64,000 nucleotides of DNA, from NCBI GenBank assembly GCA_002329155.1, contig DCXY01000049.1, positions 1 through 64,000 of the forward strand, written 5' to 3'. Below, in pieces: positions 7,773-16,800 of this stretch (position 1 is the first letter of the stretch; every line of letters begins with the position of its first letter). The position numbers and the translations under genes are program-made. The notes beneath the pieces are model-generated. The model saw only the letters and a program-made list of their open reading frames with translations, was not told the origin of the DNA and searched no databases. The stretch comes from Stenotrophomonas sp. UBA2124 (lineage in GTDB: Bacteria > Pseudomonadota > Gammaproteobacteria > Xanthomonadales > Xanthomonadaceae).

Positions 7773-8827
7773 GCCTGTCGCAAGGCAAGCGCGCGCGGCT
7801 GGCGCTGCGCATCTGCGTGGCGACAGCCCTGCTGGCAGCCTTCTTCCTGCTGCCATGGCTGCGCGTGGCCGGGCAGCCGGCCCTGCTGCTGGACCTGTCT
7901 GCCCGCCAGCTCCACCTGTTCGGCCTGACCCTGCAGCCGGAAGGCGCCCTGCCCCTGCTGTGGCTGGCCATCGCCGCCGTTGCCGCACTGTGCTGGGCAA
8001 CCGTGCTGTTCGGGCGCCTGTGGTGCAGCCACGCCTGCCCACAGACCGTGTTGACCCGCGTATTCCGTGCTCTGGACAGGCTCACCACCTTCAACGGCCC
8101 GCTCAAGCCCGCCGGCCCGTTGCTCCGCCACCTGCTGTGGGCCGCCTTCGCGCTGTGGACCGGCCTCAGCTTCGTGGGGTATTTCAGCCCCATGGCACCG
8201 CTGCTGCACGATGCCCTGCAGCTCCAGCTCGGCGGCTGGGAGAGCTTCTGGGTCGCCTTCTATGCTCTGGCCACCTGGGCCAATGTGGTCTATCTGCATG
8301 AGCAGGTCTGCAGCCACCTGTGCCCCTACAGCCGCCTGCAACACCTGATCAGCGACAGCCGCACCCCCACCGTTCAATACAACGCCCGCCGTGGTGAACC
8401 GCGCGGCGCCCGCGAGGCCATCGGCGAGAGCGTACTCGCGCGGGCCCGCGGCCTGCTCGACCCGGTAACCGCCAACGATTACGTATTTCGTGCCGCACAC
8501 CCGGCCATTGCCGGCGCCATGCCCAAATTCAGCCCCGCGCACCTGGGCGACTGCAACGACTGCGGCGCCTGCGTGCAGGCCTGCCCCATCGGCCTGGACA
8601 TACGCAACGGCGCCAACAGCCGCTGCATCGAATGCGGCGCCTGCGAGGACGCCTGCGACGAAGCCATGGCGCGCATCCACTTCCCCGAAGGCATGATCCA
8701 CCGCGCCATCCCATTCGCCAGCGAGGAGGATGCTGCAACCGGCCTGCGCCTGCGCCCCCTGCTGTTTGCAGGGGTAATGCTGGCCGCACTGGTGATGATG
8801 GTGCTCAGCGCACGCGCGCGCTTCTGA
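7769..8827 (+). CDS. Short CcoG/FixG-like polyferredoxin membrane protein
   Basis: 352 residues. Membrane spans lie near 12-30, 60-82, 120-140 and 158-178. WCSHACPQTV (Cys86, Cys90) and EQVCSHLCPYSRLQ (Cys181, Cys185) are CcoG signatures. Two [4Fe-4S] sets follow: Cys262-265-268-272 and Cys286-289-292-296, with DIRNG between. The final span is about 329-347. Canonical CcoG proteins are about 470 residues and end in an immunoglobulin-like FixG_C domain; that domain is absent here. CcoG handles copper during cbb3 oxidase assembly, so a related role under low oxygen is plausible but not shown. No cco structural genes lie adjacent. Confidence 0.85.
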   Translation: MSLSQGKRARLALRICVATALLAAFFLLPWLRVAGQPALLLDLSARQLHLFGLTLQPEGALPLLWLAIAAVAALCWATVLFGRLWCSHACPQTVLTRVFRALDRLTTFNGPLKPAGPLLRHLLWAAFALWTGLSFVGYFSPMAPLLHDALQLQLGGWESFWVAFYALATWANVVYLHEQVCSHLCPYSRLQHLISDSRTPTVQYNARRGEPRGAREAIGESVLARARGLLDPVTANDYVFRAAHPAIAGAMPKFSPAHLGDCNDCGACVQACPIGLDIRNGANSRCIECGACEDACDEAMARIHFPEGMIHRAIPFASEEDAATGLRLRPLLFAGVMLAALVMMVLSARARF

Positions 8828-8918
8828 AGCGCAATCAGCTGGCGATGAACCGCCAGCCCAGCCAGATCAGGACGCCCGGGCATCGTCTCGCGCAACTAGC
8901 TCGCGGAGGGGCTAGCAT

Positions 8919-9118
8919 AGAATTTTCTGCTGCAGCCGAGGGAGTGAGTACGCGCACTGCCTCCCGAGCCGCGAGCAGGCATGGCGCCAGGTTCTCCGCT
9001 ACTCGCCGCAAGTCCCGCCAAACTTGCAATGACGTTGAACCACCCATGCAGGCATTATGACCCTGCGTTCACTGGTCTGCGCGCACTTGCACGGAAACCC
9101 CGCTTCGGCGGGGTTTTT
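8919..9118 (+). ncRNA. Candidate structured small RNA downstream of ccoG-like gene
   Basis: This 455-bp gap has no convincing gene but shows a run of stems ending at a strong terminator. Hairpin 1: GGGAG (8940-8944) with CTCCC (8961-8965). Hairpin 2: GCAAGT (9008-9013) with ACTTGC (9022-9027). Hairpin 3: TGAAC (9036-9040) with GTTCA (9067-9071), continued by GCAGG (9048-9052) with CCTGC (9062-9066). Then comes the terminator at 9098-9118. A possible -10 TAGCAT lies at 8913-8918; no good -35 is seen. It does not look like 6S, SRP, tmRNA or RNase P RNA. It could instead be a long ccoG 3' UTR. Confidence 0.4.
9096..9118 (+). terminator. Rho-independent terminator
   Basis: CCCCGC and GCGGGG arms around a TTCG tetraloop (9098-9113), followed by TTTTT (9114-9118). 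Upstream AAA also gives weak minus-strand activity. It closes the candidate ncRNA or the ccoG transcript. Confidence 0.85.
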
Positions 9119-9282
9119 CGTGCGCGCTAGTTATCATTGATCGCATGCACCGACAAAAACAGCTGAACGCCAAATGTCAGTAGATGGAATTCCTGTGGGT
9201 TTCGCCACCTTCCATCTACGTCGCGGCAGGCGTCGCAATGGCACGATCCCAGGCACGGCAACTACGCCGCCCGGAGACCGAC

Positions 9283-9519
9283 ATGCACAGCACGATCAAC
9301 ATCCACGACGCCGCCACCTTTAGCGCGCTGGCGACCCAACTGGAACAATCCGATGCCGAGTCATTGGCGTTGCATGCTGCTATGCGAGCCACTGATTCAG
9401 GGGAGCGCAGGATACCCATTGGCGACATCGGTGAGCTACGCGCTGCAATCGATGAAATGCCGCATGAGACCGCTGGCGAACTTGCGATGATATTGGCCTG
9501 GCGGGCGACAGATGCCTGA
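9283..9519 (+). CDS. Hypothetical protein, 78 residues
   Basis: Starts MHSTINIHDAATFSALATQL at the ATG at 9283, with GGAG at 9272-9275. An in-frame ATG at 9184 gives an Arg-rich, low-quality extension and is rejected. The product is acidic, apparently helical and soluble, with no signal peptide or membrane span. It ends with MILAWRATDA. No family was recognised. The gene stands alone between the terminator at 9118 and the frameshifted gene on the other strand. Confidence 0.5.
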   Translation: MHSTINIHDAATFSALATQLEQSDAESLALHAAMRATDSGERRIPIGDIGELRAAIDEMPHETAGELAMILAWRATDA

Positions 9520-9572
9520 AGCGACGTGCCAAGCTGGGCATACCGGGATGCAGCCAATTGGCTTGCGACAGA

Positions 9573-10255
9573 CTAAGGCAGCGGGGCCCATTTCAAGAAA
9601 TATGCCTTGCCGTCTTTGAACCATTGCTGCAGATCAGATTGAAACTGTTCCTCCCGGGCGTTCGTTGCCAATGAAAGGGCGATTGAGACACCAAAATGGG
9701 CCAGCGTCACCGTGTTGGTGATGGCTGTCAAAAATTCATCTGATACAGGATATGGGTAAACCCCGTCTTCGTGAATATAAAAGCGAAGCAAAGATGCTCC
9801 ACCATGTGTCATGCCGCAGAGAGTTTTCCACTGGCCGGAAACTAGATTCGGCACCCGATCTACAGGCGTCCATTCGAAATGTGCCTGATTGATTCTCGCC
9901 AGTGACTTAGGTCCGAGTCTCTGCCCTTCATGGCTGGGCATTTCGTCTTCTGCCAGATAGTGCGCCAATTGGTCATCGCTTGCGGGACCAGCGAAGAAGG
10001 CCGCGCGCATGAGCAGGTCCAGCTGGGAACGCAAAAGGATCAACGCTGCAAACATCCCCTGCCCCGGATCATTGGCAACGAGCACGCATGCTGATCGGGC
10101 TTGATAGAGGCATAGAGCAAGGCGCTCACCACTTGGCAGCGATCACCGCCTGGCAAAGCCATCGCGGCGAGCACGGGGTAGCAACGGTCAATGGCCGAAA
10201 CGCCTTCGACTGCGGCTGCAACCAGCCGTTCGCATGAAGCTGCTGAAGAGTCCAT
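9573..10255 (-). pseudogene. Frameshifted DUF6988-like gene
   Basis: Two overlapping minus-strand frames look like one gene. The N-terminal frame (10255 down to about 10100) reads MDSSAASCERLVAAAVEGVS ... VSALLYASI and then degenerates into KPDQHACSLPMIRG. The other frame, open from above 10100 down to 9573, reads QARSACVLVANDPGQG then MFAALILLRSQLDLLMRAA and continues 160 residues to KWAPLP. The motif A-R-S-A-C plus ALLRSQL is what should follow LLYAS in this uncharacterised family, so a one-base indel near the AAGCCCG run at about 10100 explains both frames. It is either a recent frameshift or a sequencing error. Lower GC than its neighbours suggests later acquisition. Confidence 0.65.
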
Positions 10256-10285
10256 GCCCCCTCACATGCTTACACAGTGCTTACA

Positions 10286-10311
10286 CGAAAAAACCCGGCA
10301 ACTATGCCGGG
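10286..10311 (-). terminator. Rho-independent terminator of tRNA-Val
   Basis: On the minus strand CCCGGCA and TGCCGGG (10294-10300 and 10305-10311) enclose a 4-nt loop and are followed by a six-base U-run (10288-10293). It lies 43 bp past the tRNA 3' end. Confidence 0.85.
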
Positions 10312-10353
10312 CTTCTTTATTTCCACAAATTCCCTTTTTTTCAAGGGTTTAAG

Positions 10354-10428
10354 TGGTGGGCGGTACAGGGTTCGAACCTGTGACCCCTACCATGTCAAGG
10401 TAGTGCTCTACCGCTGAGCTAACCGCCC
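10354..10428 (-). tRNA. tRNA-Val (anticodon GAC)
   Basis: 75 nt including an encoded CCA. The acceptor is GGGCGGT / ACCGCCC. The anticodon loop TTGACAT gives GAC (valine, GUC/GUU codons). The T-arm is CAGGTTCGAACCCTG. Confidence 0.96.
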
Positions 10429-10465
10429 GTTTTCCTGCAACGCTTTCGTCGCTGCGAGGGCGCGT

Positions 10466-10494
10466 ATCTTAATCAATCCGGGCGGGCAGGACAA
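10466..10494 (-). promoter_or_regulatory. Sigma-70 promoter for tRNA-Val
   Basis: On the minus strand, TTGTCC (-35) and TAAGAT (-10) are separated by 17 bp, placing the start about 30 bp before the tRNA. Confidence 0.6.
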
Positions 10495-10528
10495 TAGCTT
10501 TTCCCAACAATCTTCACATTGCCCCGCA

Positions 10529-12544
<2,016 letters not shown>

Positions 12545-12697
12545 GGGGCAACCTGGACTGCGTGGACTCTCAAGTATAGCGAGCGGAGGCTTGACGGCCC
12601 TGTGCGCCGCAGACCGACGCCACACCGGCCATGCCGTACATGGAATGAGGTGCCGAACAGCGGAAACATGAATGCCCGCGCCCGCCCAAAACCGAGC

Positions 12698-13255
12698 ATG
12701 GCAAAATACCCCATTCAGTCAACCTTCGGCGCCGGCCGGCAACGCGGCGTGAGCCTTCTGGAGTTGCTGGTAACGCTGGGAATACTCTCGATTCTGGCCG
12801 CCATCGCCACGCCTGCTATGTCAGGCATGCTGGCGGACCATCGCCTCGCCAGCAGCAGGCACCTGCTGCACACGCAACTCTCGATTGCCCGCAATACCGC
12901 TATCACCCAGGCAATGCCGGTGCGCGTTTGCCCCAGCAGCGACGGATTGAAATGCAACCTTGACGGCAACTGGAATGCCCGTTGGCTGATGTACCGCGAC
13001 CGCCACGCGCTCCAACATCCGGGCCAACCTGAGGACATCCTGACGGTTTCTGATCCACCCAGGCTTCCCGACGGCGCGGCCATCACCTCGACCAGTGGCC
13101 GCCACTACGTGCGCTTCCAGAGCGATGGCCGCAGTGGTGGCAGTAACCTGACCCTTTCGTTCTGCATGAACGGCACGCTGCGCAGCGAAATCAGGCTGAA
13201 CAACGTGGGGCGAGCACGGGTGGTGACAAAGGCCGCCGCCAAGCCCTGCCCATGA
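12698..13255 (+). CDS. Solitary FimT/GspH-type pseudopilin
   Basis: 185 residues from the ATG at 12698; an ATG at 12668 is also possible. A leader ending RG is followed by VSLLELLVTLGILSILAAIA, the type III prepilin cleavage site and N-methylated helix. Residue +1 is Val instead of Phe and Glu5 is kept. The C-terminal GspH/FimT domain has CPSSDGLKCNLDGNWNARW with the expected Cys pair. FimT proteins take part in type IV pilus function and DNA binding during uptake. This copy is about 8 kb from the main pil operon, on the opposite strand and alone. The C-terminus ARVVTKAAAKPCP is basic, as in DNA-binding FimT. Confidence 0.82.
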   Translation: MAKYPIQSTFGAGRQRGVSLLELLVTLGILSILAAIATPAMSGMLADHRLASSRHLLHTQLSIARNTAITQAMPVRVCPSSDGLKCNLDGNWNARWLMYRDRHALQHPGQPEDILTVSDPPRLPDGAAITSTSGRHYVRFQSDGRSGGSNLTLSFCMNGTLRSEIRLNNVGRARVVTKAAAKPCP

Positions 13256-13319
13256 TTCCAGAACCCACTCCGACAAAAAACACAAAAGCCACGATTGCTC
13301 GCGGCTTCTGTTTGATATC

Positions 13320-13396
13320 TGGCGCCCGAAGTTGGACTCGAACCAACGACCCCCTGATTAACAGTCAAGTGCTCTAACCGGCTGAGCTATTCGGGC
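13320..13396 (-). tRNA. tRNA-Asn (anticodon GUU)
   Basis: 77 nt with encoded CCA. Acceptor GCCCGAA / TTCGGGC, discriminator G. The anticodon loop CTGTTAA gives GUU (Asn). The T-arm has GGTTCGAGTCC. Confidence 0.96.
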
Positions 13397-13405
13397 GGGG
13401 CGCGC

Positions 13406-13435
13406 ATTGTAGCGCCCCGTTCAACATCAATGCAA
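13406..13435 (-). promoter_or_regulatory. Promoter for tRNA-Asn
   Basis: Minus-strand TTGCAT (-35, 13430-13435) and TACAAT (-10, 13406-13411) with an 18-bp spacer, immediately before the tRNA. A GGGGCGC / GCGCCCC inverted repeat (13397-13418) overlaps the -10 and may also cap the pilE transcript. Confidence 0.6.
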
Positions 13436-13455
13436 GCCTGAGGAAAGGGCAGGAG

Positions 13456-13875
13456 TTACCAGCAACCAGCATCAGCGGGGGTCTTCACCCCCGCCTGATT
13501 GATGCTGAGCGTTCCGCACTTATCTTTGGTCTGCCCGCCGGTCGGCACCGCCTGGATGGTGATCGAACTTGCCGTCGGATCCTGGGCGAATGAGATGTTG
13601 TACATCGCAGGTGAGTTCGCTTCGCGAGGAGACTTGTTCGCCGGCAATGCAAAGTTGGCGTAGGTGTTGTTTACCGTCCGTGAGCGCTCGGCCAGCTGCG
13701 CATACTCCACAAGGTCCGCCTTGGCCAGACCACGCCTCGCCTTCCTCACGTATTCCTGATACGAGGGATAGGCAATGGAGGCAAGAATCGCAATCACCGC
13801 CACCACGATCATCAGCTCAATGAGCGTAAAGCCACGCGCTCGTGGTGCTCCCAGCGACCCGTTCAATCTGATCAT
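13456..13875 (-). CDS. pilE: Type IV minor pilin PilE
   Basis: 139 residues from the ATG at 13873-13875, which overlaps the pilY1 stop (ATGA). A 14-residue leader ends ARG before FTLIELMIVVAVIAILASIAYP, a canonical type III prepilin signal with Phe1 and Glu5. PSYQEYVRKARRGLAKADLVEYAQLAERSRTVNNTYA follows, typical of the Xanthomonadaceae PilE minor pilins. Two Cys near the C-terminus (DKCGTL and AGCW) should form the D-loop disulphide. It is the last gene of the fimT-pilVWXY1-E operon, whose products make the priming complex at the pilus tip. Confidence 0.93.
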   Translation of the reverse strand: MIRLNGSLGAPRARGFTLIELMIVVAVIAILASIAYPSYQEYVRKARRGLAKADLVEYAQLAERSRTVNNTYANFALPANKSPREANSPAMYNISFAQDPTASSITIQAVPTGGQTKDKCGTLSINQAGVKTPADAGCW

Positions 13876-16800
13876 TGCAACTGCCTCCAGGACTGGCGAC
13901 CGCAGGCGCGCAGCATCACAAGTGACTTGGTTGGATCGGCGGCATTCTTGACCACCGTACTGCACTGGGTAGGCAGCGGCGGATCCGCATCGCAATCCGG
14001 GTCGCTCGGGTCACAGTACTCTTGCGGTGACGGCGTTGGGTTGAGCAGGCCACCGCCTTGGCTTGGGGCCCCGTCACCGCCGATCGCTACCCCGCCGGTG
14101 TCGCTGCCACCCACCGAACCGTCAGCCGGCGGCAGCGTGAAGGAGCCCAACGCCGGCGCACCGGTCATGGCATTGAGTCTATACAGCCAGTTCGTACCGC
14201 CGGTGCGGCAATCAACCGTTACCCCTGGCACATACGTGGTGAATATCACCTGCCCGTTCTGGATGCTGGGCGCACCAATGAAACGCTCGCCATCAGGTGT
14301 GGCCGTGCCTACCTGCAGATCCAGATACCAACCACGGCTTGTGAGGTAATTCACCGTATTGCGGCTGACCGTGCGTGTCGGCGGATTGGTATTTACGTTG
14401 GCAGTGAGTTGCTGCTGTACGAGAGCTGCACGCGAATTGCTGATGGCGCTACCGTTGTCCCACACGGCATACAGTGTATTGAGGTCCTTGCTGTTGCTGT
14501 CACTGGTAGCGAAGTAACGGCCGGTACCGAAATAAAGCATGTAGCCATTGCTCGGACCCATCGCAACTTCCAGCAGGCCCGTAATCGGCTGCCGCGCGCC
14601 ACTGGCATTGCGGGCCACAAACAATGGCACGGCATCGCCCGTCCTGGTGCGGTAAGCAACCTGCCAGCTGCTCGCATCGCTACCACTCAGATCAAACTTC
14701 CACACATTGCCATGAAGGTCGGCGCCGTAGACCGTATCGGTCAAGCCATCCCAGTTGCTGTCCACGGCGGTGATATTCATCAGGCCGTTGTAGCCCAGGC
14801 CGGCAACATCGGCCGCATCAACACTGGCACCAGGATCGGCACGAATCGTCTTGAGCACTTCACCGGTCGCAACATCAACCACGAAGAGCACTGCCTTGCC
14901 ATTGGTGCTGTTGACACCGTTGCCGAACAGGGCAACCCACTTGCCATCCCCAACTGGCACGATGATCGGCTTGCCGAATACATGGCCAAGATCATCCCCC
15001 ACGCGCGTGGTGCCGGACATTGAGTTGGAGTTGACCTCCCAACGCACATCAGTGGCGGCGAATGCGTCGGGTGAAGTCACATCCAGACCAAACACGGTCC
15101 TGCCACCTGCGCCTGCGCCGCCCACCAGCATGGTTTTCCAGGTTCCGCCAACGGGAACATCACCAAGCGTCAGCTTGCCATCGACGTAATAGCGATGCTG
15201 ATACTCACGGTTGGCCAGATAGCCCATATTCCCCAGCACGCCATTCGGCACGTAGGCAAAGACCTCCCTACCCGTGTCGTCAAAGGCATGCATCATGCCG
15301 TCGTTGGCACCAACGTAGACGTACTCCTTCTTGCCCGAAGCCGATTTACCCGTTACGTAGGCGGCATAGCTGCTACGCAGGTCGGCGCTCAGTCCCGATG
15401 CGGCAGCCCAACCGTAGTTGGCTCTCTTGGTGGCCACTACCGGTGCCGAATTGATGATGTCACCCAGGATATTCCCGCGTACTCGGAAGGGCCTCACACC
15501 CTTCTCGTTGCCTTCCATGGTGCGATCACCGCGCAGATAGTCCACCAACTGATTCGGCGTTACCGAACCGAAATCGTTGACGATTCCCGCTTGGGTATAG
15601 CCCAGACGATTGAATATTTCCGCCGTGGTGCCAGTAGCGCTGTCGGCCACAAGCTCAGCAGCTTTGAACTGCCGGGCAGTCTGTCGGCTGGTGGTGGACA
15701 ACGGCGAAATGGCGGTGAAAATCTTGCGGTCGGCAGGCCGGAACGTCGGTGCGGCCATGTTCTCCGCAGCACTCCACAATTTCGCCCCCAGGTTGCCCTG
15801 GGCCGTGATCGAGTACGCCTCAAGGTCACCCACCCAGTCCTTGGCGTCATTTGCACTGCCGTACTTGGGAATCACCGCCATTGAGGACGAAGTGATTCGC
15901 GCGCCCGAAATCGCGATTGAGCCGCTGTTGCCATTCTGATTCTGAATGGCATCAAATGCCTTGGTCAGCTGCTGACGCAGATACAGCGGATTGGTCACCA
16001 GGAAGTAATTGGTGGGGTCGCCCTTGGCATCAACGGTGACACCCTGATCGTTGCCATACTTGGCCGCATACCACAGCGGGTCGCGCAGCAGGCCGGCGCC
16101 ACCGCTGCTACCGACATCAAACGTACGCGAAGCCGTCGGCGGCAGACCAGTACAGTCACTCGGCATTGATGCCGTATTGCAGTAGCCCGGAGCGCGGCCT
16201 GGCGGAGTATTGAGCTTGTAGGCCACCTGCCCGGCACAGTTATTGCGATTGCCGTTGTTGCTGGTGTTGTCCTTCAGGTCACAGATCTCCAGATATACGC
16301 CGTCCTGCGTGGTGCCCGAGATCACGTAGCCCATGTGCTGGTCGATGCCGCCGGCAGCATACTCGGAGCGAAGCTCTACATTCAGCCGTCCGGCAGCATT
16401 CACACTCAACACATAGAGTGCAATGGCATCCATGTCATGGTCGGCGCCCTGTTCGACGTCCTCGTAGTTGATGCGGAATTCCGCATACGGACGCCCACCG
16501 TTTACCGTACTGTCAGCATCAGCGCCACTGGGGCCAGAAGTATTGGCAACCTTTTGAACATAGAAATCGACGATCTGATTCGTCGGCTGGAAGTCGCTGG
16601 TAGTACTGATACTGCTGCCGGCAACGGATTTTGCAAATGGCACGAGGGTCACTCGGCCGTTACCTACCGGAAATTCGAACTTGGGCAGGGGCGAGGCCAT
16701 GGCCACGGAGTAGGTACGGACCTTCTTTTCACCGCCAATCGCGTTGTTAGCACCAAAGCTGGCGACCGCGGCAGAGTAATACGTACCCTGCTTGCTGGGC

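Noticed and set aside
8919..9118. 6S or other housekeeping RNA
   Set aside because: The typical long 6S duplex and neighbours such as zapA or ygfA are absent; no SRP or RNase P motifs are seen.
12545..12625. LexA/SOS box upstream of uvrB
   Set aside because: No palindrome of the expected type was found between the start codon and the next gene.
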